Assembly: GCA_963717475.1 (NCBI GenBank)
Contig: OY970337.1
Coordinates: forward strand, 868,001-932,000
From: AC-32 sp963717475
Lineage (GTDB): Bacteria > Actinomycetota > Thermoleophilia > Gaiellales > Gaiellaceae
Reading direction: 5' to 3'
Length of the DNA: 64,000 nucleotides
Shown: piece by piece, positions 25,468-33,015 of the stretch
Layout: the number at the start of each line of letters is the position of its first letter
Numbering within the stretch: position 1 is the stretch's first letter
Notes under the pieces: model-generated
The model's database searches: none
Told to the model about the DNA's origin: nothing
What the model saw: the letters and a program-made list of their open reading frames with translations, nothing else
Program-made: the position numbers and the translations under genes

Positions 25468-26258
25468 TCGGCGAGCGCGTAGCGGACGAACTCGACGACC
25501 TCGACGCCTGCCTCGCCGAGCGCCTGGCCGACCGTCTTCGCGGTGTCGTGGATCCAGGTCTGCTCTGAGAGCGCGACGTTCGCGAGGAACTCCTTGCGCA
25601 GGCGGCCCTCGACGATCTTCTCGCGCACTTGCTCCGGCTTCTCGAGGACGTCCGGCTGCTGCGCGTAGATCTCGCGCTCGGACGCGATCTCATCCTGCGG
25701 AACCTCGTCGACGGTGCGGTAGCGCGGCGCCGCGAACGAGATGTGCATCGCGATCCGGCGCGCGAGCGTCGGGTCGCCGCCGCGCACGCGGACGAGCACG
25801 CCGACCTTGTTCGCGGGTGGGTGGACGTACTCCGCGAGCAGCTCGTCTCCCTCGGCGTCGAGGCGCGAGGCGCCGCGGATCTCGACGTTCTCGCCGATCC
25901 GGCCGATCAGCTCGAGCCGCCGCTCTTCGACCCCCGAGACGGCTTCAGGGCCGTTCGATTCGACGGCCTCGAGGACGCTCTCGGCAAAGCTCAGGAACTC
26001 GTCGTTCTTCGAGACGGGCTCGGTCTCGCAGCCGATCGCGACCAGGACGCCTTCGTTGCCGGAGACCGTCGACAGGACGATGCCCTCGGTCGTCTCGCGT
26101 CCGGCCTTCTTGCCGGCGGCGGCCATGCCCTGCTCCCGAAGGAGCCGCTGTGCTGCGTCGATGTCGCCGTCGGTCTCCTCGAGCGCACGCTTGGCGGTCA
26201 TCATCCCCGCGCCCGTCCGGTCGCGGAGCTCTTTGACCTGGGTGGCGGAGATGCTCAT
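25464..26258 (-). CDS. tsf: Elongation factor Ts
   Basis: 264 residues. The N-terminal UBA-like domain ATQVKELRDRTGAGMMTAKRAL is the EF-Ts signature; QRLLREQGMAAAGKKAGRET and EGIVLS follow, then a coiled-coil-like middle and C-terminal dimerisation region. It exchanges GDP for GTP on EF-Tu. ATG 26258 overlaps the rpsB stop (ATGA), the usual rpsB-tsf coupling. Confidence 0.96.
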   Translation of the reverse strand: MSISATQVKELRDRTGAGMMTAKRALEETDGDIDAAQRLLREQGMAAAGKKAGRETTEGIVLSTVSGNEGVLVAIGCETEPVSKNDEFLSFAESVLEAVESNGPEAVSGVEERRLELIGRIGENVEIRGASRLDAEGDELLAEYVHPPANKVGVLVRVRGGDPTLARRIAMHISFAAPRYRTVDEVPQDEIASEREIYAQQPDVLEKPEQVREKIVEGRLRKEFLANVALSEQTWIHDTAKTVGQALGEAGVEVVEFVRYALAE

Positions 26259-27184
26259 TCGGCACCTTCCGTCACGGGTGCAGGCTCGGCCTCCTCGACC
26301 GGCGCGGCCTCGGCTGCGGTCTCGGTGGGCTCTTCGGCCTGGCCGACGCTCTCGTGCTCGGGTGCCTCCGCGACCGCTTCGGCCGTCGGTGGCTCCTCGG
26401 CCGCGGGCGGCTCCTGGGCGGTGGGGGGCTCCTCGGCCGCGGGTGGCTCCTCGGCCGCGGGCTTCTCCGCCGGCTGCTCCTGCTCGAAGTCGGCCGGGGT
26501 CGCCTTGGACGTGCCGGCGGCGATCCCGTCCGCGATCGCGCGGACGACGAGGCTGCACGAGCGGATCGCGTCGTCGTTGCCGGGGATCACGTAGTCGGCC
26601 TCGTCCGGGTCGCAGTTCGTGTCGACGAGCGCGATGATCGGCAGGCCGAGGCGCCGCGCCTCGCGCACGGCGAGCTGCTCCTTGCGCAGGTCGATGACGA
26701 GCAGCGCGTCGGGCTGGCGGCGCATGTCCGCCACGCCGCCGAGGTTCATGTCGAGCTTCTCGAGCTCGGCCTGCATCGAGATCCGCTCCTTCGGCGGGAG
26801 CAGCTCGAGCTGGCCCTCGTCGCGGAGGCGGCGCAGCTCGTGCAGGCGCTCGATCCGGTCGGAGATGGTTCGCCAGTTCGTGAGCAGGCCGCCGAGCCAG
26901 CGGTGGTTCACGTAGGGCATGCCTACCCGCTTGGCCTCCTCCTCGACGGAGTCCTGGGCCTGCTTCTTCGTGCCGACGAACAGAACGGTGCCGTTGCGCT
27001 CGGCGAGGTTGCGCGCGAACGCGTGCGCCTCCTCGAGCGACTGCAGCGCCTGCTGCAAATCGATGATGTAGATGCCTCCGCGCTCGCCGAAGATGAAGCG
27101 CTTCATCTTCGGGTTCCAGCGGCGCGTCTGGTGGCCGAAGTGGACGCCGGCCTCCAGCAGCTCTCGCATGGTGACGACGGGCAT
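26255..27184 (-). CDS. rpsB: 30S ribosomal protein S2 with long acidic Pro/Ala/Glu tail
   Basis: 309 residues. Residues 1-230 are a normal S2: TMRELLEAGVHFGHQTRRWN, FVGTKKQAQDSVEEEAKR, RWLGGLLTNWRTI and NCDPDEADYVIPGNDDAIRS. After about residue 235 there is a 70-residue extension built of EEPPAAEEPPTAQEPP-like repeats, ending APVTEGAE. Such extensions occur in actinobacterial S2 but this one is long and low-complexity. AAAGGAATCG lies before the ATG. rpsB heads the long operon running through tsf to proS. Confidence 0.95.
   Translation of the reverse strand: MPVVTMRELLEAGVHFGHQTRRWNPKMKRFIFGERGGIYIIDLQQALQSLEEAHAFARNLAERNGTVLFVGTKKQAQDSVEEEAKRVGMPYVNHRWLGGLLTNWRTISDRIERLHELRRLRDEGQLELLPPKERISMQAELEKLDMNLGGVADMRRQPDALLVIDLRKEQLAVREARRLGLPIIALVDTNCDPDEADYVIPGNDDAIRSCSLVVRAIADGIAAGTSKATPADFEQEQPAEKPAAEEPPAAEEPPTAQEPPAAEEPPTAEAVAEAPEHESVGQAEEPTETAAEAAPVEEAEPAPVTEGAE
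26388..26463 (-). repeat. Low-complexity repeats encoding the S2 tail
   Basis: On the + strand, units related to GGCTCCTCGGCCGCGGG(T/C)G recur four to five times with small changes, in frame on the minus strand as AEEPP-type units. Such repeats expand and contract by slippage, so tail length may vary between strains. Confidence 0.6.
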
Positions 27185-27238
27185 GGTGCGATTCCTTTCT
27201 GTCGGTTTCGGTACTTCGCCGGCGGAATCCGGGTGGAA

Positions 27239-27258
27239 CCGGCGTTCGATTACGCCGG
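27239..27258 (-). promoter_or_regulatory. Hairpin in the rpsB leader
   Basis: The 5' leader between the probable promoter and rpsB holds a perfect 7-bp stem (CCGGCGT/ACGCCGG around a six-base loop), 55 bp before ATG, extendable by GTG/CAC pairs after a mismatch. Ribosomal protein S2 autoregulates via its leader in several bacteria, so this could be the S2 site. A possible -10, TAGACT, is at 27304-27309 on this strand. Confidence 0.35.
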
Positions 27259-27311
27259 CACCGCCACCCGCATGCGCCCACCGGGTCGCTTGCAGAGCCG
27301 AAAAGTCTAGC

Positions 27312-27325
27312 CGAACTCAGGTTCG
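27312..27325. promoter_or_regulatory. LexA-box-like palindrome between rpsB and the GGDEF gene
   Basis: CGAACTCAGGTTCG has the CGAAC-N4-GTTCG skeleton of Gram-positive LexA boxes, extended by C and G outside. It is 27 bp before the GGDEF ATG and about the same distance from the presumed rpsB promoter. The central four bases (TCAG) do not fit the stricter RNRY consensus, so LexA binding is uncertain. Confidence 0.4.
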
Positions 27326-27352
27326 GGCCTGATTACGCCGATTCTTCGAGAG

Positions 27353-28246
27353 ATGCTCGAAGAGCTCGCAGCGGCCATCCAGGCCGATGCCTGGAAACTC
27401 GCGCTCGCGACCGTCGAGGAAGGGCTGCAGGACGACCAGCTTCCCTCGCTGCAGCGGCTCGGGCGGCTCGGCCAGCTCGGCGACCTGCCGACGTTCATCG
27501 GCGAGCTCGCCCGTGGGCTCGTGGAGCCGTCGCCGGAGCGTCTCCGGATCGGCAGCCCGCTCGCCGCGCAGGCCCGCGAGTACGCGCGCGACCGCGAGGC
27601 GCTCGGGTTCGCCCCGCGCGAGATCGTCACCGAGTTCCTGCTCCTGCGGCGCGTGGTCTGGCGCTTCGTCTCCGAGCGGGCAGCCCAGCTCGGGACCGAG
27701 GAGGTACTGCTCGTCGAGCGCCGCCTGAACGACACGCTCGACCGCCTCGTCACCGAGTGCGTGGTCGCCTATTTCGACCGTGCGACCGCGGAGCTGGCGC
27801 GCGAGGCGAACCATGACCAGCTGACGGGGCTGCTCCACCACCAGGCGTTCGTCCGCGAGCTCGAGGCCGAGATCGAGCGCGCGGGGCGCTACGGCCACGG
27901 GGTCGCCCTCGTCTTCCTCGACCTCGACCTCTTCAAGGAAGTCAACGACACCCTCGGCCACCAGGCGGGCGACCGGGCGCTGAAGTCGTTCGCGGGAGCG
28001 CTGCGCGGCTGCCTCCGCGCCTCCGACCGCGGGGGGCGGATGGGCGGGGACGAGTTCGCCGCCTACCTCGTCGAGGCCGACGGCCAGGCCGGCGAGCGCT
28101 TGATCGCCCGTCTCGGAGACCAGCCGGGCTCGTTCCCGTTCAGCGCGGGCACCGCGCACTACCCCGACGAGGCGGTCGACGCGGACGAGCTCTTCCGCCT
28201 CGCCGACGAGCGCCTCTACTCGGCCAAGCGCGCCAGCGCCGCCTGA
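27353..28246 (+). CDS. Diguanylate cyclase: RsbRD-like N-terminal domain plus GGDEF
   Basis: 297 residues, ATG 27353. Residues 1-145 are helical, with FAPREIVTEFLLLRRVVWRF typical of the RsbRD N-terminal domain of stressosome-type proteins. Residues 150-297 are a GGDEF domain: DQLTGLLHHQAF, VFLDLDLFKEVNDTLGH and MGGDEF at 230-235. The A-site is intact, so synthesis of c-di-GMP from GTP is likely. An inhibitory I-site RxxD is present as R222-x-x-D225, exactly five residues before GGDEF, allowing product feedback. No transmembrane segments. A LexA-like box lies 27 bp upstream. It overlaps the rluD end by 31 bp. Confidence 0.9.
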   Translation: MLEELAAAIQADAWKLALATVEEGLQDDQLPSLQRLGRLGQLGDLPTFIGELARGLVEPSPERLRIGSPLAAQAREYARDREALGFAPREIVTEFLLLRRVVWRFVSERAAQLGTEEVLLVERRLNDTLDRLVTECVVAYFDRATAELAREANHDQLTGLLHHQAFVRELEAEIERAGRYGHGVALVFLDLDLFKEVNDTLGHQAGDRALKSFAGALRGCLRASDRGGRMGGDEFAAYLVEADGQAGERLIARLGDQPGSFPFSAGTAHYPDEAVDADELFRLADERLYSAKRASAA

Positions 28247-29103
28247 AGCTCGGGCGGCAGCTCCGACTCGACCTCGACGCTCTCGCCGGTCGCCGGGTGC
28301 GGGAAGGCAAGCCGCCAGGCGTGCAGGAACTGGCGGCGGAGGCCCGGCTCGGGGACGCCGTAGACGCGGTCGCCGACGACCGGGAGCCCGATCGCGGCCA
28401 GATGGACGCGGATCTGGTGCGTTCGGCCGGTCTCGAGGCGGACGTCGAGGAGCGCGTGGCCGTCGAGCAGCCGCTCGACGTCGAAATGCGTGACGGAGTC
28501 GCGCGGTCGCTCCGTGTCGAGCGACATGCGGGTCGCGTCGCGCCGGTCGCGGCCGATCGGCGCCTCGATCCGCCCGTGCCACGACCTCGGTCGGCCCCGC
28601 ACGAGCGCCTTGTAGCGCCGCTCGAGGGCGTGCCGGCGGACGAGGTTCCGCAGGCCGCGATAGGTCTCCTCGGTGCGCGCGACGACGAGCAGGCCGGAGG
28701 TGTCGCGGTCGAGCCGGTGGACGATCCCGGGCCGGTCCGGCGCGTCGCCGCCGGCGAGGTCGCCGATCAGCCCGTGGACGAGCGTCCCCGTCGCGTGGCC
28801 CGGCGCCGGGTGCACGACGATCCCCGCCGGCTTGTCGATCACGAGCAGGTGCTCGTCCTCGTAGGCGACACGCAGCGGAACGTCCTCGCGGACGATCTCC
28901 CCGCTCGGCGCCTCCGGGAGCTCGAGCTCGACCCGCTCCCCGCCCTCCAGCCGGCGGCTCTTCGCGGCGCGCTCGCCGTCCAGCGTCGCCGCCCCGCTTT
29001 CGATCAGGCGCTCGGCCGCACCGCGGGAGCCGATCTCCGGCAGTCCGGCGAGAAACCGGTCGAGCCGCTCGCCGGCGGCCTCCGCGGGGACGACGAGCCT
29101 CAG
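28216..29103 (-). CDS. RluA/RluD-family 23S rRNA pseudouridine synthase
   Basis: 295 residues if started at CTG 29103, which overlaps the lspA stop (CTGA); no ATG, GTG or TTG fits. An N-terminal S4 domain (ERLDRFLAGLPEIGSRGAAE) is followed by the catalytic domain with PGIVHRLDRDTSGLLVVA containing the catalytic Asp, and RLETGRTHQIRVHLA. These enzymes make pseudouridine in 23S rRNA; RluD acts at helix 69 positions. Similarity suggests the RluD/RluC subgroup, and the exact sites are uncertain. The frame extends far upstream as noise. Confidence 0.87.
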   Translation of the reverse strand: MRLVVPAEAAGERLDRFLAGLPEIGSRGAAERLIESGAATLDGERAAKSRRLEGGERVELELPEAPSGEIVREDVPLRVAYEDEHLLVIDKPAGIVVHPAPGHATGTLVHGLIGDLAGGDAPDRPGIVHRLDRDTSGLLVVARTEETYRGLRNLVRRHALERRYKALVRGRPRSWHGRIEAPIGRDRRDATRMSLDTERPRDSVTHFDVERLLDGHALLDVRLETGRTHQIRVHLAAIGLPVVGDRVYGVPEPGLRRQFLHAWRLAFPHPATGESVEVESELPPELQAALARLAE

Positions 29104-29660
29104 AAGCGCGGCCGGCGCGAGGTCTCGCCGAGCAGCAGCGCCAGGAACAGGATCCCGACGCCGATCACGATGAAGGAGTCGGCCAGGTTGAAAGCCGGCC
29201 AGTAGCGCAGGTCGAGAAAGTCGGTGACGTGACCAAGGCGCACCCGGTCGATGAGATTGGACGTCGACCCGCCGATCAGAAGCCCGAGCGCGACCGGCAA
29301 CACGGGGTGCCGCGCCCCTGAGCGGGCGAAGAAGACCAGCATCCAGCCCACCGCCAGCGCGGTCAGCGCCGTGACGGCAACCGTTGCGCTCGAGAACAGG
29401 CCGAAGGCGATCCCGGAGTTCTGGACGTGGTGGATCGCGAACGGCCCGGCGACGTGGAGCGACTCGTCGAGCGCGAGCTGGCTCGAGACGAGGAGCTTCG
29501 TCAGCTGGTCGGCCGCGATCGCGGCCAGCACGACCGCGCCGAGCTCGGCCCACTGCGGCGCGCGCGCCCCGAGGGGGCGCTCGACCACCGAGACCGGCGT
29601 CAGCGCATCCGTGCTCGACCCCACGCGGACGTCGAGCGCCCGCGGCGCGGGCTCGCTCAA
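29100..29660 (-). CDS. lspA: Lipoprotein signal peptidase (signal peptidase II)
   Basis: 186 residues from TTG 29660, which overlaps the dksA-like stop (TTGA); a start at 29693 would add 11 residues inside that gene. Four transmembrane helices carry catalytic Asp residues in LIGGSTSNLIDRV (near 135) and FNLADSFIVI (near 155), and the NSGIAFGLF motif. An unusual 45-residue cytosolic N-terminal extension precedes helix 1. It cleaves prolipoproteins after lipidation, for example the lipoprotein at 50.8 kb. Part of a division-associated cluster. Confidence 0.92.
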   Translation of the reverse strand: MSEPAPRALDVRVGSSTDALTPVSVVERPLGARAPQWAELGAVVLAAIAADQLTKLLVSSQLALDESLHVAGPFAIHHVQNSGIAFGLFSSATVAVTALTALAVGWMLVFFARSGARHPVLPVALGLLIGGSTSNLIDRVRLGHVTDFLDLRYWPAFNLADSFIVIGVGILFLALLLGETSRRPRF

Positions 29661-30025
29661 CCGCGCTCCTCCTTGCGTTTGCAGTCGATGCACTGGACCG
29701 TGTAGGGCAGCGCATCCAGGCGCTCGGCGCCGATTTCCTGACCGCAGGTCCGGCAGGTGCCGTACGTCCCTTCCTCGATCCGCTGCAGGGCAGCGTCGAT
29801 CGCGGTCAGCAGGTGCTCGGCGTTTTCCTCGAGCGTGTAGTCGATCTCGCGGTCGTGCGTGATCGTGGCGACGTCGCCCGGATGGTTGTCGCTCTGGATC
29901 TCCTGCGTCTCGTCCTCCATCGAGCGCGGGCTCTCCTCGTGGAGGTAGTCGAGGGCCTCCTTGACGCGCTCGCGCTCGTCGACCAGCCGCCTGCGGTAGT
30001 GCTCGGTGTCGATCGCAGCGCTCAG
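29657..30025 (-). CDS. TraR/DksA-type zinc-finger protein
   Basis: 122 residues if started at CTG 30025 (CTGA overlap with the YggU-like stop); an internal ATG at 29920 would leave only 87 and remove the coiled coil. The N-terminal part HYRRRLVDERERVKEALDYL is a coiled coil, and C-terminal CRTCGQEI plus CIDCKRKEER make a four-Cys zinc finger. DksA-type proteins enter the RNA polymerase secondary channel and modulate rRNA and stress promoters with ppGpp; the coiled-coil-tip acidic pair seen in E. coli DksA is not clear here, so function may differ. Internal hydrophilic spacer TDN/HPGDVATITHDRE. Confidence 0.82.
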   Translation of the reverse strand: MSAAIDTEHYRRRLVDERERVKEALDYLHEESPRSMEDETQEIQSDNHPGDVATITHDREIDYTLEENAEHLLTAIDAALQRIEEGTYGTCRTCGQEIGAERLDALPYTVQCIDCKRKEERG

Positions 30026-30300
30026 CGCGGGGCTCCTTCGAGTCGGCGCTCGGACTCGGCTTGCGAGATCCCGGCCATGCGGACGACCTTATCCCGCCCG
30101 CCGTGGCCGGAAACGATCTCCAGTGACCGGCGGGGTAGGTCGAGCCGCTCGGCGAGCAGCGTCAGCACCGCGTCGTTCGCACGTCCGTCCTCCGGGGGCG
30201 CGGACACGCGCACCTTCCAGCCGTCGCCATGCCGGCCGACGACCTCAGTCCTGCTCGCACCCGGCGAGACGCGGACGCGGAGGCTCGTCGAGGGCTCCAT
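30022..30300 (-). CDS. YggU family protein (DUF167/UPF0235)
   Basis: 92 residues, matching the small YggU fold: LRVRVSPGASRTEVVGRHGD, then WKVRVSAPPEDGRANDAVLTLLAE, the most conserved motif of DUF167. Function of the family is unknown. It is often found near yggT, sepF, divIVA and yggS in Gram-positive and actinobacterial genomes, as here. The stop overlaps the CTG start of the dksA-like gene. Confidence 0.88.
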   Translation of the reverse strand: MEPSTSLRVRVSPGASRTEVVGRHGDGWKVRVSAPPEDGRANDAVLTLLAERLDLPRRSLEIVSGHGGRDKVVRMAGISQAESERRLEGAPR

Positions 30301-30341
30301 GCGTTCCAGTATAGGGAGGCCCCCCAGGTGTAGATCGGCGA

Positions 30342-30785
30342 TCAGGCAGCCTGGGCGTCGGAGGCGTCGCCCGCCTCTTCGGCGTCGTCGACCGCGTCGA
30401 GTGCGGCCTCGAGGAGCGCCCGCACTTTGCGCGCGTCGGCCAGGAGCCGCTCGCGCTCGACGAGCGCCTCGCGGGTGACCGCGCGCGCCTCCGCGTGCGC
30501 TTCCTGGAGGACGAGATCGGCCTCTTTCTTCGCCTGGGCCTTGAGCTCGTGCACCGATTTCTCCGCCGAGACGAGGGTCGTGCGCAGCAGCGTCTCGAGG
30601 TCGCGGTGGCGGGCAAGCTCGGCCTGGAGCTGCTCGATCCGGTCGGCGTACTCGGCCCGCTCGCGCCAGGTCGCTTCGAACGACCGCTCGATCTCCTCGA
30701 TCAGCGCGTCGACGGGCCCGCGACGGTAGCCGAGCAGGCCGCGTCTGAGGTCTATGTGGTGGAGCTCCACCGGTGTGATGGTCAT
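30342..30785 (-). CDS. DivIVA-domain protein (Wag31-like)
   Basis: 147 residues. N-terminal DivIVA domain ITPVELHHIDLRRGLLGYRRGPVDALIEEI with the membrane-curvature-sensing start, followed by a long coiled coil (about 35-130: ELARHRDLETLLRTTLVSAEKSVHELKAQ). An Asp/Glu-rich tail ends it. DivIVA/Wag31 marks poles or septa and recruits wall synthesis in actinobacteria. Shorter than Wag31 (about 260), so a second DivIVA-type protein may exist elsewhere. It lies directly after yggT. Confidence 0.88.
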   Translation of the reverse strand: MTITPVELHHIDLRRGLLGYRRGPVDALIEEIERSFEATWRERAEYADRIEQLQAELARHRDLETLLRTTLVSAEKSVHELKAQAKKEADLVLQEAHAEARAVTREALVERERLLADARKVRALLEAALDAVDDAEEAGDASDAQAA

Positions 30786-30798
30786 CGTCGGTCTCCTC

Positions 30799-31101
30799 TC
30801 AGGAGAATTGGTCGAACAGCCTGTCGATCACGTCCTTCAGCAGGAACAGGAGGACGATGGCCACCACCGGCGACAGGTCGAGCGGCCCGAGCGGCGGCAG
30901 GATCCGCCGGAACAGGCGCAGGTACGGCTCGCAGACGTCACGCAGGAAGTCGGAGAGGCGGCGGACCCACGGCGTGTAGGGCAGCCGCACCCACGACGTC
31001 AGGATGTAGACGAAGATCAACAGGACGTAGACGTAGATGAAGACGTCGATGAACGTGTTCACCGACGACGCGGCATCCGCGAGCAGCGCAAGCGTGGTCA
31101 T
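30799..31101 (-). CDS. YggT family membrane protein
   Basis: 100 residues with two hydrophobic helices near 15-36 (FIYVYVLLIFVYILTSW) and 73-95 (LSPVVAIVLLFLLKDVIDRL). The family motif SWVRLPYTPWVRRLSDFLRDVCEPYLRLFR is recognisable. YggT proteins are widespread in division clusters next to sepF and may assist membrane association. The gap to sepF (53 bp) has no obvious terminator. Confidence 0.9.
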   Translation of the reverse strand: MTTLALLADAASSVNTFIDVFIYVYVLLIFVYILTSWVRLPYTPWVRRLSDFLRDVCEPYLRLFRRILPPLGPLDLSPVVAIVLLFLLKDVIDRLFDQFS

Positions 31102-31154
31102 CAGGAGCGAGTTCGGCTCGTGAGGGCCGATTCCTGGCGGGTGAGCCCTCCCTA

Positions 31155-31712
31155 CTACGCCTGGTTGAAGAAGCCGCGCTCGAGCAGCCGCTGGCGCTCT
31201 TCGGCGGAGACCTGCACGTTTCGCGGCGTCAGCAGGAAGACCTTGTCGGCCACCCGCTGCATGCCGCCGTCGAGCGCGTACGTCAGGCCGCTCGTGAAGT
31301 CGATCAGGCGCTTGGAGAGCTCCTGGTCGGCGCCCTGCAGGTTGAGGATCACCGGCATCGAGTCCTTGAAGCGGTCGGCGATCTGCTGCGCGTCGTTGAA
31401 GCTTCGCGGGATCACCAGGTGCACCGACACCGACGGGACCGCGTGGACGACGCCGTCCGCCCGACGAGGCCGGGATCGCGGTGTCGCCGTCGGCAGGCGC
31501 GGCGCGGCCGTCTCCTCCGGCTCGGGATCAGTCCAGTCGTCGAAATCCTGCTGCTGCCGGCGGCGCGGCGTGAGGCGGCGGACGTTCGGGCGCTCGCTGT
31601 ACGAGCTGGCCAGATCCTCCTCGGTGAGGTACCCGTCCTCGTCCCACTCGTCGTCCTCCTCGGCGATCCCGAAGTAGACGAGCGTGCGGTTCCAGACGTC
31701 TGCGAAGCTCAT
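31155..31712 (-). CDS. sepF: Cell-division protein SepF
   Basis: 185 residues. An amphipathic N-terminal helix (MSFADVWNRTLVYFGI), an acidic linker, and a C-terminal DUF552 domain with VSVHLVIPRSFNDAQQIADRFK and DFTSGLTYALDGGMQRVADKVFLLTP. SepF tethers FtsZ to the membrane and polymerises into rings; in actinobacteria it replaces FtsA. No ftsZ is visible within the window. It is linked to yggS and yggT. Confidence 0.93.
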   Translation of the reverse strand: MSFADVWNRTLVYFGIAEEDDEWDEDGYLTEEDLASSYSERPNVRRLTPRRRQQQDFDDWTDPEPEETAAPRLPTATPRSRPRRADGVVHAVPSVSVHLVIPRSFNDAQQIADRFKDSMPVILNLQGADQELSKRLIDFTSGLTYALDGGMQRVADKVFLLTPRNVQVSAEERQRLLERGFFNQA

Positions 31713-31724
31713 GACTGGCGAATG

Positions 31725-32342
31725 TTAACCCTGGTACAGGATCGAGCCTAGGCGCACCATCGTCGCGCCCTCGTCGGCGGCGACGCGGTAGTCCTGGCTC
31801 GTCCCCATCGAAAGCTCCTGCAAACCGTATCGTTCCCCGAGCTCGCGCAGTCGCCGGAAGTACGGGCGAGAGGCTTCGGGGTCGCCGGTCTCGGGCGGCA
31901 TCGTCATCAGTCCGCGCACGTCGTCGTAGAGCGCGAGGAAGTCCTCGAGGGCGCTCTCGGGGACGCCCGACTTCGACTCCTCGCCCGAGAGATTGACCTC
32001 GACGAGCGCGGGGATCGTCAGGCGGCGCGCGGCCGACTCGCTCGCGAGCGAGTGGCAGAGGTCGCAGATCGCGTTCACGGTCTTCGCCTTGCGGCTCTGC
32101 AGGTGGCCGATGAAGTGCCAGCGGAAGGCGTCGCCGTGGCGGGCGTGCTTGGCCTCGAGGTCCTGGGCGCGGTTCTCGCCCACGATCTCGACACCCGCCT
32201 CTGCCAGCGCACCTAGCTGGTCGACGTCGACGTACTTGACGGCGGCGACGATCGTCACGTTTTGCCCGAGCTCCGAGCGGATGCGCTCGAGGTTCGAGCG
32301 GACGGTGTCAGCCGATAACGCCGAGAACGCCTTGGACTCCAC
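31725..32342 (-). CDS. YggS-family PLP homeostasis protein
   Basis: 205 residues if started at GTG 32342, overlapping the pgeF end by 35 bp; a start within LSADTVRSNL has no start codon. The PLP-binding Lys is in VAAVKYVDVDQL (near 37), and IGHLQSRKAKTVN, VNLSGEESKSGVP and LSMGTSQDYRVA are family signatures. YggS/PLPBP proteins bind pyridoxal phosphate without enzymatic activity and balance amino-acid pools. Between pgeF and sepF, as in many bacteria. Confidence 0.88.
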   Translation of the reverse strand: MESKAFSALSADTVRSNLERIRSELGQNVTIVAAVKYVDVDQLGALAEAGVEIVGENRAQDLEAKHARHGDAFRWHFIGHLQSRKAKTVNAICDLCHSLASESAARRLTIPALVEVNLSGEESKSGVPESALEDFLALYDDVRGLMTMPPETGDPEASRPYFRRLRELGERYGLQELSMGTSQDYRVAADEGATMVRLGSILYQG

Positions 32343-33015
32343 GGGGCTTTCCGGTCCGTCGCTGCGAGAAGAACAGGTCGGGGTTGCAGGCGGTGCAGAG
32401 GTCGAAGCGGTCGACGCGCGCCACCCCGGCCGCGCGCAGTGCGCGCTCGGCGGCGCTCCGGAGGTCGAGCTTGCCCTCGCGCAGGAGGCCGAGCCCGAAA
32501 GCCCGCCGGAAGGGCTCGGAGACGTCCTTTCGCACCTCGTAGCAGCAAGGCCCGACCGACGGCCCGATCGCCGCGGCCACGAGCCCGCCACCGAGCGAAG
32601 CGACGCCCTTGGAGGCGATGCCCTCGAGCAGGCCCCGCCAGCCGGCGTGCAGGACCGCGAGCGCGGGCGCGCGGCCGTTCACGCGCGCGATCGCGATCGG
32701 CAGGCAGTCGGCGACGATCGCGAGCAGCGGCAGGCCGCGCTCGTCGGTCCAGAGCCCGTCACCCTCCTCCCCGCGCCTGCCCGCGAGGGCACGGTGGACG
32801 TCGGCGGTGTGTCTCTGGCGGTTCATCGAGAGTGCGTCGGGATCCGCCCCCAGCTCCGCGCAGACGAGCCGCCGGTTCTCGCGCACGTTGGCCGGGTCGT
32901 CGCCAGTCATCAGCCCCAGGTTGAGCGACTCGAAGGGGCCGTCGCTGACGCCGTCCTGGCGCGTCGTGAAGACGACCTGATACGGGCCGGGAACCTCCCA
33001 GCGGAAGAGATTCAG
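32308..33015 (-). CDS. Multicopper-like purine nucleoside/peptidoglycan editing protein (YfiH/PgeF, laccase domain)
   Basis: 235 residues if started at CTG 33015, overlapping the tRNA nucleotidyltransferase stop (CTGA); an ATG at 32910 would remove 35 residues that are conserved (the stretch VVFTTRQDGVSDGPFESLNL). Metal-binding His and Cys are in NRQRHTADVHR (near 70), ADCLPIAI (near 105) and LHAGWRG (near 122). YfiH removes L-Ser misincorporated in peptidoglycan or acts as a purine nucleoside phosphorylase. The overlap with yggS is usual. Confidence 0.86.
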   Translation of the reverse strand: MNLFRWEVPGPYQVVFTTRQDGVSDGPFESLNLGLMTGDDPANVRENRRLVCAELGADPDALSMNRQRHTADVHRALAGRRGEEGDGLWTDERGLPLLAIVADCLPIAIARVNGRAPALAVLHAGWRGLLEGIASKGVASLGGGLVAAAIGPSVGPCCYEVRKDVSEPFRRAFGLGLLREGKLDLRSAAERALRAAGVARVDRFDLCTACNPDLFFSQRRTGKPRGVQGVLGVIG

